From Paracoccus sp. N5 (GTDB lineage: Bacteria > Pseudomonadota > Alphaproteobacteria > Rhodobacterales > Rhodobacteraceae), in NCBI RefSeq assembly GCF_000371965.1, contig NZ_AQUO01000001.1, positions 1,172,001-1,236,000 on the forward strand: DNA of 64,000 bases, in the 5' to 3' direction. Shown in pieces: positions 42,321-52,502 of this stretch. Positions within the stretch are counted from its first letter, which is position 1, and the number at the start of each line of letters is the position of its first letter. The notes under the pieces were generated by a model, which did not search any database, was not told where the DNA came from, and saw nothing but the letters and a program-made list of their open reading frames with translations. The position numbers and the translations under genes were made by a program.

Positions 42321-43502
42321 TCAGAAGGTAAACTTCACCACTCCCTGCAGGCGGGTATTGTCGAAGCTCGTGCCGTCGAACTGCTCGCGCTCGAGATAGC
42401 TCACCTCGGCCGCCAGCATCAGCTGCTTAGTCGCGAAGTAGCGGTAGGTCAGGTAGGCGGAACTGATCTGTTTCGTCCCGCTGTCCGCCGCACCGGCATA
42501 GTCGTCGAAGCGCTGCATCCCGTAGGCCACGGAGATGTCGCTCTTCTCGCCCAGCTTCTGGGTGATGCCGGCCTTGAGCCCGTGAACCTTGATCGCATCG
42601 CCATCGGCGTCGATGTCATAGGCGTATTTCCCGCCGGTGGCGATGTCGATCGTCGCCGCGCCGGCATTGTTCATCGCCGTCGCAATCCCCTTGCCGCCGA
42701 CATATTGCAGCTGCAGCTTGCCGCCCTGCCAGGCCTCGACATCCGCGCCCAGCGCATAGCCGAGACCTCGCACGGTCTCACCGGCATTGGTTTCGAGATT
42801 GCGCGCGATCACGCCCAGGCCCGCCTTTACCCGCGGCGAGGCATAGCCGCCGAAAGCCGTCAGCGCCAGGTTCGACTGCGCGCCGGGGGCATAATCCTCT
42901 TCGATGGCCAGCGACAGGCGCCATTGCTCATTCGGCCGGAAGGTATAGCGCAGCTGCGGCGCCCGGTAGTTGGTGCCGCCCGCCGCACCGTTGAAGTCCT
43001 GGATCGCGCCGGGCGTGCCCTCGAAGGGCATCCAGTTCGTCCAAGTCTGGCCGGCCAGCAACGGCCCGACCTCGCCATAGGCATGGCGCAGGCGGAAATT
43101 GCCGCTGCCGCTGGCCGCGCCGTAGAAATCGCCCTCGATGTTGAACTTCAGCTCGCCGATCTCGGTGTCGATGCTGCCCTTGACGCCCAGCCGGCTTTCG
43201 AACGCCGTCGCCCCGCTGCCGCCGTCCTGGACCGAGCTTTCCCCGACGCTGGCCATGCCGCCGGTCGTATAACCAAGGTCATAGTTGTTGTCCCCGACCA
43301 GGTCGAGCTTGGTAAAGCCATAGAAGGACAGCTTCACCCCCGGCCCCGCCGTCACCGGTGCAGCGGCCTTTTCGGCCTCGAGCGTGGCGATCCGCGCCTC
43401 GAGCGCGGCCAGATCCTGTGCCACGGCACCGGTCGCGCCGCAGCCCAGTAGCGCCGCGGCCAGCAGGCCGGTCTTTCGTCCTTTCGTCCATTTGGTCGTC
43501 AT
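42321..43502 (-). CDS. DcaP-like outer-membrane porin
   Basis: A 393-residue exported protein. The signal peptide GLLAAALLGCGATGAVAQ is followed by a coiled-coil start (DLAALEARIATLEAEKAAA), as in trimeric DcaP-type porins. The rest is beta-strand rich (VKLSFYGFTKLDLVGDNNYD, LGVKGSIDTEIGELKFNIEGDF, RLRHAYGEVGPLLAGQTWTNW) and ends LQGVVKFTF with the C-terminal Phe needed for barrel assembly. Known DcaP porins pass dicarboxylates and phthalate-like acids. It lies downstream of the ABC transporter genes on the same strand and likely gives outer-membrane access for the same solute. Confidence 0.85.
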   Translation of the reverse strand: MTTKWTKGRKTGLLAAALLGCGATGAVAQDLAALEARIATLEAEKAAAPVTAGPGVKLSFYGFTKLDLVGDNNYDLGYTTGGMASVGESSVQDGGSGATAFESRLGVKGSIDTEIGELKFNIEGDFYGAASGSGNFRLRHAYGEVGPLLAGQTWTNWMPFEGTPGAIQDFNGAAGGTNYRAPQLRYTFRPNEQWRLSLAIEEDYAPGAQSNLALTAFGGYASPRVKAGLGVIARNLETNAGETVRGLGYALGADVEAWQGGKLQLQYVGGKGIATAMNNAGAATIDIATGGKYAYDIDADGDAIKVHGLKAGITQKLGEKSDISVAYGMQRFDDYAGAADSGTKQISSAYLTYRYFATKQLMLAAEVSYLEREQFDGTSFDNTRLQGVVKFTF

Positions 43503-43657
43503 CTTGATCCTCCCTCTTGGTGTGATGCCAGTGCGTTTGCGCATGCGACTCCCCTGGCCCGGAGCCGCGCAGGACCACCGGGATGCCCGCACCCCGGGTT
43601 CGTCATGTCGTTGAGTTTTGTGCGGGATGCCGGCGACCGGCGGGCATCCAACTGGCC

Positions 43658-45451
43658 TTAGTCCGAGGCCATCACCCGCTCGAGGCGAACCTTGAAGGCC
43701 GCGCGCGTCAGCAGGACGAGGCCGATCATCAGGACCGTCTGCACCACCCCGACCGCCGAGGCGAACTGATATTCGCCGCCGTCCATGTAGTGCCAGGTCA
43801 GCACCGACAGCGTCTGGCTGTTGCGTCCATAGAGCAGCGCCGAGGCCGACAGCTCCTTGATGGATTGCAGCATGACGAAGAACAGCAGGGCGATCATCGT
43901 CGGCTTGACCATCGGCATCAGGATGGCGCGGACCGCGCGCAGGGGCGAGGCACCGGACATGCGGGCGCTCTGCTCAAGCTCGGGGTGAACCTGCATGATC
44001 CCCGAGCGGCTGACCAGCACGCCATAGGGCAGGAACTTCGCGATCATCGCCAGAAGCAGGATCCAGATCGAGCCATAGAGCGGCGTGCGCAGATAGAGCC
44101 AGAGCAGGCCGATCCCGTAGACCATCCCCGGCACCGCCGCCGGCAGCACCGCCAGCGTCGCCAGAAGCCTTGCGCCCCGGCCAGCGTGGCGGACCTCGAG
44201 AAAGCTGATGAGAAAGCCGATCACCACGCAGGCCGCTCCGCTGAGTACCGCAAGGACGAAGGTATTGAGGGTGGCCGAGCGCACATCGGGCAGGTTCCAG
44301 ATCGTCCGGTAGTGATCCAGGGTCAGCAGATCCAGGCTGATCGTCGCCGAGCTGAAGCGCATGAACGAGGACAGCACGATCGAGACGAGCGGCAGGATGT
44401 CGGCCGACAGCACATAGAACGCCAAGATCGCGAATGCCGGCCATTTCAACCCGCCCAGCGGCAGAAGCTGGCCCTTGAACCCCTTGCCGCCCATGGTGAC
44501 ATAGCGTTCGCTGCGCCGGGTGATGCGCCGTTGCAGCAAAAGGCCGATCAGCGCGATCCACAGGATCATGGTGCCGGCGGCAGCGGCATGGGCACGGTGA
44601 ACCGGAAAGGCCGTGGAATCCTCGTAGATCTTCCAGGGCAGGGTCGTGAAGCCGGCGTTGGTACCGATGATGCCGGGGATGGTGTAAAGCTCGGCCGCAA
44701 GGATGAAGACCAGCAGCCCCGCCGAGAAGATCGCCGGCGTGGACATGGGTATGGTGATCCGCGTCAGCGTATAGACCGGACCGGCGCCGCTGGCGCGGGC
44801 GGCTTCCTCCAGCGAGGCGTCCATGTTGCGCATGGCCCCGATGGTGAACAGATAGACGAAGGGGCAGAAGAACAGGAACATCACCCAGACAACGCCGCCA
44901 AAGCTCCAGATGTTCACCAGCGGCCCGGCATCGACGCCGAAGACCTGCCAGAACCGGACCCAGGCGACATTGATGAAGCCGGTCCGCTCCGAGCCGAGCG
45001 CGATCCAGGCGATCAGGCCTGTGAACGGCGACACGAACAGCGGCATGATGACGAGAAGCTCCATCAGCCCCTTGCGCGGCAGGTCCGTCCGCGCCACCAG
45101 CAGCGCCATGAATACGCCGACCACAAGCGAAAGCCCCGTCACCACAGCCGAGAGCGCCAGCGCGTTCGCCAGATACCCGAGGTATTCGCGCGAGAAATAG
45201 ACGTTGATAACCGCGTCCAGGCTGCGCTTGTCGCTCAGGCCGACCTTGGTTTCCTCGTAGAACGAGGCATCCACCGCGAAGACCAGCGGCGCGATCGAGA
45301 TGGCCAGGACGACGATCATCAGGATGATCCACAGGATGCGTTCGGGCCCGAACCAGCGCTGCATCCTGGCGGCGCGGCGATGTTCCTTCTGTTGCGACAG
45401 GCGCAGGTCGCCCGCCGCGCTTTCCCTGCCCTGGATCGCGGAGATTGCCAT
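43658..45451 (-). CDS. Iron/carboxylate-type ABC transporter permease (fused two-domain)
   Basis: A 597-residue permease with two BPD_transp_1 domains in one chain, as in FbpB-type systems. First half: LVVGVFMALLVARTDLPRKGLME, FIGLIAW-like FTGLIAWIALGSER, with EAA loop LEEAARASGAGPVYTLTRITIP near 240. Second half: VVIGFLISFLEVRHAG, AVPGMVYGIGLLWLYLR, with EAA loop LEQSARMSGASPLRAVRAILMP near 515. It partners with the ATPase 18 bp upstream and the binding protein. Ligand could be ferric iron or, given the catabolic context, an organic acid or phosphonate. Confidence 0.9.
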   Translation of the reverse strand: MAISAIQGRESAAGDLRLSQQKEHRRAARMQRWFGPERILWIILMIVVLAISIAPLVFAVDASFYEETKVGLSDKRSLDAVINVYFSREYLGYLANALALSAVVTGLSLVVGVFMALLVARTDLPRKGLMELLVIMPLFVSPFTGLIAWIALGSERTGFINVAWVRFWQVFGVDAGPLVNIWSFGGVVWVMFLFFCPFVYLFTIGAMRNMDASLEEAARASGAGPVYTLTRITIPMSTPAIFSAGLLVFILAAELYTIPGIIGTNAGFTTLPWKIYEDSTAFPVHRAHAAAAGTMILWIALIGLLLQRRITRRSERYVTMGGKGFKGQLLPLGGLKWPAFAILAFYVLSADILPLVSIVLSSFMRFSSATISLDLLTLDHYRTIWNLPDVRSATLNTFVLAVLSGAACVVIGFLISFLEVRHAGRGARLLATLAVLPAAVPGMVYGIGLLWLYLRTPLYGSIWILLLAMIAKFLPYGVLVSRSGIMQVHPELEQSARMSGASPLRAVRAILMPMVKPTMIALLFFVMLQSIKELSASALLYGRNSQTLSVLTWHYMDGGEYQFASAVGVVQTVLMIGLVLLTRAAFKVRLERVMASD

Positions 45452-45469
45452 GTTTGCTGCTCCTTCGGA

Positions 45470-46567
<1,098 letters not shown>

Positions 46568-46654
46568 GAGCGCATCCCGTTTGATTGGTCAGGTTGAAAG
46601 AGGAACGGCCCATCCCGGCGGCGCGAGGCGCGGTGTCGGGATGGATCGCGTGGC

Positions 46655-47734
46655 CTATTGCTGGATCGCCTTGACCCAGCGGGCCATGTCGGTCTCGTAG
46701 CGCTCGGGCCAATGCTCGAAATCGACCTCGTAAAGCTCGGCCGGCGGCTGATACCAGTCCTCGCTGACGAAGCTGCGGCTATCCTCGACGCCTTGCAGGG
46801 TGGGTTTGCTGTAATAGTCGCGCTGAAGGGACAGGGCGCCGTCCTCGCTGCCCATCCAGTTCAGGAAAAGCCGGGCCGCGGCCGGATGCGGCGCCGTGGC
46901 CGAAATCGCCATCCAGGTGCTGGGGAAAGCCGGCGTCGGCTGCGGATAGACCCAGCGCACCGGTGCCCCCTGCGCGCGCCGGGTGGCGGCGATGGACTCG
47001 AAGCTCCAATAGGCGAAATCCTTCTCGCCCGCGACGACGCGGTCGACCATGGCGATGAAATCGCCATAGACCGCCGGTTTCTGCGCACCGACCTGTTCCA
47101 GGAAATCCTCGGGATAGGTCTTGGCCTGGGCCGGATCGAGAAACAGGCTGATCGGCGCGTAGCAGGCCCCGCATTTGGCCGAAGTCACCGCAAAGCGCGA
47201 GGTGAAGCGCGGATCGAGGACATTGCGCCAGTCCGCCCGCAGCAACTCCGCCTCTTCCTCGGTCACCAGGTTTTCGTTGTAGATGATGACCGAGTCCACG
47301 CGATTGAACGCATAGGCCGACTCGCCCATCAGATAGCGGGGATCGAAGCGGTCGTGGGTCGGGATCTTCCATTCGGCGACCATCCCATCATCCACCAGCG
47401 CCACCATGCTGGGATGGTCGCTGAGCCAGAGGATGTCCGCGATGTCGTGACCTGCGACAACCTCCTCCATGAAGCGCTGGTATTGCGAGGCGCCGGGCAG
47501 GCGCATGACCTCGACTTGGATGCCGGGGTATTTCTTCTGAAAGGCCGTTGCCATGGCCTTGGTGGTGTCGAGCGCCCCGCCCGAATACCACACCAGACTG
47601 CCTTCGGACTTTGCCATCTCGTAAAGCGCCGCCTCGTCGGCGGGGTCGGGCATCTCCTGCGCTTGCAAGGTTGTTGCGGCCGACAGCAATACCGTGATCG
47701 CCATCGAAGCCAGAATACGGATTCCCGTTCTCAT
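46655..47734 (-). CDS. Iron/carboxylate-type ABC transporter substrate-binding protein
   Basis: A 359-residue periplasmic protein of the FbpA (SBP_bac_6) class. The signal peptide ILASMAITVLLSAATTLQA is followed by KSEGSLVWYSGGALDTTKAM and FQKKYPGIQVEVMRL. Later come IIYNENLV and DFAYWSFESIAATRRAQGAPV. It lacks an obvious conserved Tyr pair of true ferric-binding proteins that I could point to, so a small organic ligand is as likely as iron. GGGAGGAG precedes the ATG at 47734. First gene of the SBP-ATPase-permease-porin operon, with a TGGTTCAACCA operator 30 bp upstream. Confidence 0.88.
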   Translation of the reverse strand: MRTGIRILASMAITVLLSAATTLQAQEMPDPADEAALYEMAKSEGSLVWYSGGALDTTKAMATAFQKKYPGIQVEVMRLPGASQYQRFMEEVVAGHDIADILWLSDHPSMVALVDDGMVAEWKIPTHDRFDPRYLMGESAYAFNRVDSVIIYNENLVTEEEAELLRADWRNVLDPRFTSRFAVTSAKCGACYAPISLFLDPAQAKTYPEDFLEQVGAQKPAVYGDFIAMVDRVVAGEKDFAYWSFESIAATRRAQGAPVRWVYPQPTPAFPSTWMAISATAPHPAAARLFLNWMGSEDGALSLQRDYYSKPTLQGVEDSRSFVSEDWYQPPAELYEVDFEHWPERYETDMARWVKAIQQ

Positions 47735-47763
47735 GCCTGTCTCCTCCCTATCAGGCATATCAT

Positions 47764-47798
47764 TGGTTCAACCATATAACCTATGCCTGCCAAGTCAA
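47764..47798 (-). promoter_or_regulatory. Promoter and TGGTTCAACCA operator for the ABC transporter/porin operon
   Basis: Perfect palindrome TGGTTCAACCA at 47764-47774. On the minus strand a TTGACT -35 (47798-47793) and a TATGGT -10 (47776-47771, 16-bp spacer) can be drawn, with the -10 overlapping the palindrome, ideal for repression. The same palindrome recurs before three other genes in this cluster. Confidence 0.7.
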
Positions 47799-47896
47799 GT
47801 TTCTTGTGCCCAAGGAAGAAAGGAAACTCGGCTTCTTCTGCACAAAAGAGCGGCCGGCGTCAGCGCTCGCCGGTGCCAATACGGCCGGGGCACCGA

Positions 47897-49576
47897 TCAT
47901 CGTTCCAGGACAATGCCGGCCTTTTCGCGGTCCCAGCAATCGGCGGTGACCCCTTCGGCTTTCAGCCGGTGCTTTTCGACTCGCATGCTGGGGGTCTTGG
48001 GCAAGGCGTGGCGCAGGGCGACATAACGCGGGATCGCGAAATAGGCGAGACGCGTGCGGCACCAGTCGATCAGCTCCGCCGGGTCGAGCGCATGCCCCTT
48101 GCGCAGGATCACCACCGCTTTCACCTCTTCCTCGCCCAGTTCGGAGGGCACGCCGACCACGCAGGATTCAAGCACCGCCGGATGCTGGTCCAGAACCGCC
48201 TCGACCTCGAAGGACGAGATGTTCTCGCCCCGCCGCCGCAGCGCCTGGGATTTCCGGTCCACGAAGAAGAAATAGCCGTCGGCATCCTTGTATCCCAGGT
48301 CACCGGTATGCAGCCAATAGTTCCGCATCATGGCAAGCGTGGCCTCCGGCATGCCGTCATAGCCCATCGTGCCAAGGAATGGACGCTGCGGGCGCGCGAC
48401 GATCTCGCCCACCACGCCCGGCGGGCATTCGTTGTCGCCGTCATCCGCGATCATCACGTCCCAGCCGGTGATCGGCTTGCCGCAGGACCCGGGCCGCCGC
48501 GCGTCGATCGGGTTCACCAGGCAAAGCGTCGCCTCGGTCTGGCCATAGCCTTCCAGGATTCGGGTGTTGAACCGGGTTTCGAAAGCGTCGAACAGATCGA
48601 CCGGCGCCGCGGCGCCGACGACAAGGCGCAGCGGATTGTCCCAGTCGTCGTCGCGACAGGGCTGCTTCATCAGGATGGGCATGATGCCACCGATATATTT
48701 CGCGACACTGCATTCCCAGCGGCGGCAGTCGTCCAACATCCGGCTGGCCGAGAAGCGTTCGGCGATCACCGCGCTGGCATCGGCCAGCAACGCCGGCCCC
48801 ACGGTGGTGCCCCGGGCGCTGACATGGAACAGCGGCAGGCCGCCATAGAGAACGTCGTCCTCGGTATAGCGGGCATAGCGCACCGCCTCGGAAGAGATCT
48901 CGTACCAGTAATTATGGCCGATCATCACGCCCTTGGACCGCCCGGTGGTGCCCGAGGTATAGATGATGCTGGCAAGGTCGCGATAATCCGGCCGGAGGGA
49001 TGGAGTCGCCTCGGACAGCGAGACGAGATCGTGCAGCGAGATCGCAGATCCGACAGGCAGTGATGGAAGCCGCCCCGGCCCCATCACGATGACATGCCGC
49101 AGCGACGGAAGGTCCTCCAGAAGCGGCAGCAGCCGTTCGAGCAGCATTTCCTCGACCACCACGGCAACGCAATGCGCCTGCGCGATCTGATAGGCAAGGC
49201 CCTCGCCGCGCAGCGATATGTTGATCGGCACGTCCACCCCGCCGATCCGGTTCACCCCCCACCACGAGAACAGCGCCTCGGGACAGTTGGGCAGCATCAG
49301 CGCGACCCGCTCTCCCGGACGCAGGCCCAGGGAAAGGAAGCCATTGGCGAAGCGGTTGATGCCCTGGTGAAGTTGCTCATAGCTGAGCACCGTATCGCCG
49401 AAGCGCAGCGCCGTCCGATGGGCCTGCCGCCGCGCCTTGCCCTCCAGGACAAGCGGGAACGGCCGATCCGGCCCGACATGGTCCTGCATCTGCCAACCTT
49501 GCCATTTCCGCTCGGCGCGCAGGAACTTGTCACCCCAGCGGCCGCGGCCAGGTTTCTGCATCAGGTAAGTATCCAT
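47897..49576 (-). CDS. Acyl-CoA synthetase / AMP-dependent ligase (CaiC-like)
   Basis: A 559-residue adenylate-forming enzyme that activates a carboxylic acid to its CoA thioester. Core motifs: YTSGTTGRSKGVMIGH (A3/P-loop, about 185-200), GYGQTEATLCLVNP (A5), YWLHTGDLGYKDADGYFFFVDRKS (A7-A8, in parts) and GENISSFEVEAVLDQHP. The A10 lysine should lie in the C-terminal KTPSMRVEKHRL. The overall look is nearest to CaiC (carnitine-CoA ligase) and DltA-like ligases; the substrate is unknown. The first step of the catabolic block. A near-perfect operator (49617-49627) sits upstream. Confidence 0.88.
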   Translation of the reverse strand: MDTYLMQKPGRGRWGDKFLRAERKWQGWQMQDHVGPDRPFPLVLEGKARRQAHRTALRFGDTVLSYEQLHQGINRFANGFLSLGLRPGERVALMLPNCPEALFSWWGVNRIGGVDVPINISLRGEGLAYQIAQAHCVAVVVEEMLLERLLPLLEDLPSLRHVIVMGPGRLPSLPVGSAISLHDLVSLSEATPSLRPDYRDLASIIYTSGTTGRSKGVMIGHNYWYEISSEAVRYARYTEDDVLYGGLPLFHVSARGTTVGPALLADASAVIAERFSASRMLDDCRRWECSVAKYIGGIMPILMKQPCRDDDWDNPLRLVVGAAAPVDLFDAFETRFNTRILEGYGQTEATLCLVNPIDARRPGSCGKPITGWDVMIADDGDNECPPGVVGEIVARPQRPFLGTMGYDGMPEATLAMMRNYWLHTGDLGYKDADGYFFFVDRKSQALRRRGENISSFEVEAVLDQHPAVLESCVVGVPSELGEEEVKAVVILRKGHALDPAELIDWCRTRLAYFAIPRYVALRHALPKTPSMRVEKHRLKAEGVTADCWDREKAGIVLER

Positions 49577-49616
49577 CCTGTCCCCCGCTTCAATCACTCG
49601 GCAATCAATGTATCAA

Positions 49617-49627
49617 TGGTTGAACCT
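49617..49627 (-). promoter_or_regulatory. Operator copy upstream of the acyl-CoA ligase
   Basis: AGGTTCAACCA when read on the minus strand, one mismatch from TGGTTCAACCA, and followed by TTG like the copy at 50501. It lies 41 bp before the ligase start and overlaps the stop of the MBL gene. Confidence 0.6.
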
Positions 49628-50480
49628 ATAGGCAATAAATTTCGTGCCGGTCGGAGTTTGTCACCGCCTGCCAACGGCCGTCCTCCACGCTGACCACGCG
49701 CCCATCCGCTTGCAGCTTTTCAAGATGCGAGCGGACATTATGCACCGCCGCCCGCCAGACCGGGGAAGCGCGCCCCTCGTAAAGACGGTGGACAAGCTCT
49801 TCCGGCGTGCTGCTCGTCGATCCCAGCGCCGTCATGATCGCCCCTTCACGCTTCAACCTGCGGTCGATCAGTTGATCGATGAAAGCCGAAGGGGACCGCA
49901 CCGCGGGCCCGTGCCCGGGCAGAAGCAAACGGTCCCGCCGATCCCGCAGCATTGCCAGATTGGCAAGATAGGCGCGCATATCCCCGGAAGGGAAAGGCAC
50001 CACGCTGCTTGACCATGACATCACATGATCGCCGGTGAACACGATGCCGCCGGGAAGGGCGAAACACAGATGGTCCATTGCATGACCCGGTGTGTGCAGA
50101 CAGATCAACTCTCCGATCCGGTCGCCATGCCGCAACCGTCCGGTGATCGAGGCAACGCGGGAGGTGAAGCTTTCATGCCCCAGAATGGGAGCGCCGAGCA
50201 TGTCGGCAAGCATCGACGCCCCGGCGCAATGATCGGCATGTCCATGCGACAGCAGAATGGCCATGGCGCGCCCATTGGCGGCCTTTGCCACGGCGCGCAG
50301 ATGCGACGCATCTGCTGGACCGGGATCCAGCACTACCGCCCCATCCGGCATGTCTATCAGGTAGGTATTGGTACCGTGATAGGTCATCGGACCGGGATTC
50401 GGCGCCACGATACGGCAAACCCCCGGGATGACCGGCAACGGGATTTGACGCGGGGGGTTGGGCTCGACAAGAAAAGCCAT
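49626..50480 (-). CDS. MBL-fold metallo-hydrolase (LACTB2-like)
   Basis: A 284-residue dinuclear-zinc hydrolase. Metal motif SHGHADHCAG (HxHxDH, about 80-89), third His in LHTPGHAMDHLCF (about 138), Asp in VFTGDHVM (about 157) and the last His in LLPGHGPAV. A C-terminal winged-helix extension (TPEELVHRLYEG ... AAVHNVRSHLEKLQADGRV) marks the LACTB2/RNase-Z-like hydrolase group. It may hydrolyse a lactone or a thioester in the pathway. The start at 50480 follows GAGGTGACC. An operator lies 21 bp upstream. Confidence 0.85.
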   Translation of the reverse strand: MAFLVEPNPPRQIPLPVIPGVCRIVAPNPGPMTYHGTNTYLIDMPDGAVVLDPGPADASHLRAVAKAANGRAMAILLSHGHADHCAGASMLADMLGAPILGHESFTSRVASITGRLRHGDRIGELICLHTPGHAMDHLCFALPGGIVFTGDHVMSWSSSVVPFPSGDMRAYLANLAMLRDRRDRLLLPGHGPAVRSPSAFIDQLIDRRLKREGAIMTALGSTSSTPEELVHRLYEGRASPVWRAAVHNVRSHLEKLQADGRVVSVEDGRWQAVTNSDRHEIYCL

Positions 50481-50500
50481 GGTCACCTCAGAATCTTCTA

Positions 50501-50537
50501 AGGTTCAACCATTGCAGCACTATTACCGGGAAGTCAA
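50501..50537 (-). promoter_or_regulatory. Promoter and operator of the MBL hydrolase gene
   Basis: AGGTTCAACCA at 50501-50511 (one mismatch from the palindrome). On the minus strand a TTGACT -35 (50537-50532) and AATGGT -10 (50513-50508, 18-bp spacer) overlap it in the same geometry as at 47764 and 55378. Confidence 0.6.
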
Positions 50538-50556
50538 AGCCCCGCTTGTCACATCT

Positions 50557-51297
50557 TCAGGCGGAACCTTTGGCCTGTTCAGTCAGATAGTGCTGCTGCA
50601 GCAGCCGCAGATTGCTTTCCATTTCATGGGCCGCCCGATCTTCATCCCGGGCGCGCAGATAACCCAGCAGCCGCTCACGCGAAGGCATGACCGCGCTGTT
50701 CGGCGCGGCGGGCAGCACTTCCAGCATCTGACGCTGAATCTCGATCATCGCATCATAAATGACGATGAGCACCGGATTCTGGGTGCATTTCGCAAGCAGA
50801 CGATGAAACTCGAGGTTGATGCGGGTTCGCTCGGAAAAATCGCCCCTGCTGACGGCTTGGCGGCTCGCTTCGACATTCGCCTCCAACTCGTCCAGGTCCT
50901 CTTCACTTGCACGCTGGCAAGCCAGCCGCGTAACCGCGACGGCCACGATCTGACGTGCTTCGGTCAGATGTGCAGGCTGGATTTTCCCCAAGATGAACAG
51001 ATCGGCGAAGCTGGAAATGACGGCATCGCCCTGCCCCTCGCGCACGAAAGCGCCACCGGTCGCCCCCTTGCGCAATTCCAGCATCCCGGCGATCTCCAGC
51101 GCCCGCAAGCCCTCGCGCACCGTATTGCGGGACAGGCTGAACTGCTCGGCAAGCTCTCGCTCGGAAGGCAGGCGATCCCCCGGGCGCAAGGCGCCCCGCG
51201 CAATCAGGCCCCGGATCTGATCGGTGACCTCCTCGAAGGCACGTTTCGTATGAACCGGCGCATAGGTGGCTAACGGTTTGTCGCTCGCGTCAGACAT
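50557..51297 (-). CDS. GntR-family regulator, FadR/FCD subgroup
   Basis: A 246-residue repressor: winged HTH (FEEVTDQIRGLIARGALRPG, LPSERELAEQFSLSRNTVREGL, residues 16-60), then KGATGGAFVRE and the helical FCD effector domain (LTEARQIVAVAVTRLACQRA; DFSERTRINLEFHRLLAKC with the usual metal-binding His; IQRQMLEVLP). FCD regulators sense organic acids and bind TNGTNNNACNA-type palindromes. TGGTTCAACCA fits that form and occurs at four promoters around this gene; a half-site GAACCATT (51351-51358) lies before its own start, suggesting autoregulation. Confidence 0.9.
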   Translation of the reverse strand: MSDASDKPLATYAPVHTKRAFEEVTDQIRGLIARGALRPGDRLPSERELAEQFSLSRNTVREGLRALEIAGMLELRKGATGGAFVREGQGDAVISSFADLFILGKIQPAHLTEARQIVAVAVTRLACQRASEEDLDELEANVEASRQAVSRGDFSERTRINLEFHRLLAKCTQNPVLIVIYDAMIEIQRQMLEVLPAAPNSAVMPSRERLLGYLRARDEDRAAHEMESNLRLLQQHYLTEQAKGSA

Positions 51298-51386
51298 GCA
51301 GCAATCCCTGTCTTAACTCATCCTGCATATAAGCAGGTTTTTCAAAAGATGAACCATTAATGCAGGTGGCGCAAGGGCGGGCAGGC

Positions 51387-52499
51387 TCAATAGAAGACCC
51401 TGCCCTGCATCAGCACCCGCGCGGTTCGCAGTACGGTGGTTTCCGTGACAAGCGGCTCGGGGACGTCAAACTCGCCCTTGGCCGCAACTTCGAGCACGCC
51501 CGAGACATGCGCTATGCGAAAGCTTCCTGCTCCTATGGCGGCTTGGGCCATCTCATGCGCCAAGGTTCCCGGTATAGCCGCCGCTGCGGCGAGGCCCATC
51601 GCCCCTGTCAGCGGCGACGCTTTATGCGGCTGATCCGACGAAAACATGCGGACGCGGAGATTTGCCTCCTCGGTCCGCGAGATCACGGCGACCAGCGGCA
51701 GGTTCCGCAGATCCTTGCGCGCAACCTCGGCAGATTCGACCAACCCCATCGTCGCTGCGGCAAGGCATCGCGCCTCGGAAAGCCTGGCAAGCAAGCCGGC
51801 ATCCGAAGCAAGCCCAGCCGCGCTTTCATCCCCGACCAATCCGAAATCCGGCGCTTCAAGGATCAGCAACGGATTGCAGACGTCGATCATGGTCGCCCGA
51901 ACCGCGCCATGGCCAGGGATCTCCAGTTCCTGCTGGCGCTGGCCGGTCGGAAAGACCCGACCCGTCGCGGCGCCGCCGGGATCGGGAAAGGCCAGCTCGA
52001 TCGGCGCCGCGTTGCCCGCGACCCCATCCAGGGCCAGATCGCCTTTCGTTGCAAGCTGGCCGGCCTCGACCGGAAAACTTGCCCGGATCAGCTTGCGCGT
52101 GTTGGTGTTGTGAATCGTGACACAGGCCCGGTCGCCCTCGGCCCGGACCAAGCCGCGATGCAGCGCATAAGGCCCCACGGCGGCGGAGATGTTGCCGCAA
52201 TTGCCGCGATAGCCCACGACCGGCGCTGTCACATCGACCTGCGCGAAGGTATAGTCGACATCGGCTTCAGGATGGGTCGGCGGACCGATCACCGCCACCT
52301 TGGACAGCGAGGTGATGCCGCCGCCCATCCCGTCCAACTGGCGCTGCCAAGGATCAGGGCTGCCCATCGCCGCGCAAAAGATCCGGTCCCAGGGCGCGGT
52401 ATCGGCACCCTGCAGCAAGGGCAGGTCGGCGCGGTCGAAGAACAGCGCCCGGCTGGTTCCACCGCGCATATAGGTCGCGGGAAGGGATCGCAGCGCCAT
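51387..52499 (-). CDS. PrpF-family isomerase (2-methylaconitate/oxalomesaconate isomerase type)
   Basis: A 370-residue member of the PrpF/AcnD-associated isomerase family (diaminopimelate-epimerase fold). Markers: ATYMRGGTSRALFF at the N-terminus, GMGGGITSLSKVAVIGPP near 58, GYRGNCGNISAAVGPYAL near 98 with the active-site Cys, and MFSSDQPHKASPLTGAMGLAAAAA near 295. Family members shift double bonds in unsaturated di- or tricarboxylates (2-methylaconitate, 4-oxalomesaconate, aconitate). Here it is the last gene of a crotonase-SDR-dehydrogenase operon. No prpC or acnD is nearby, which argues against a plain methylcitrate cycle role. Confidence 0.85.
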   Translation of the reverse strand: MALRSLPATYMRGGTSRALFFDRADLPLLQGADTAPWDRIFCAAMGSPDPWQRQLDGMGGGITSLSKVAVIGPPTHPEADVDYTFAQVDVTAPVVGYRGNCGNISAAVGPYALHRGLVRAEGDRACVTIHNTNTRKLIRASFPVEAGQLATKGDLALDGVAGNAAPIELAFPDPGGAATGRVFPTGQRQQELEIPGHGAVRATMIDVCNPLLILEAPDFGLVGDESAAGLASDAGLLARLSEARCLAAATMGLVESAEVARKDLRNLPLVAVISRTEEANLRVRMFSSDQPHKASPLTGAMGLAAAAAIPGTLAHEMAQAAIGAGSFRIAHVSGVLEVAAKGEFDVPEPLVTETTVLRTARVLMQGRVFY

Positions 52500-52502
52500 G
52501 GC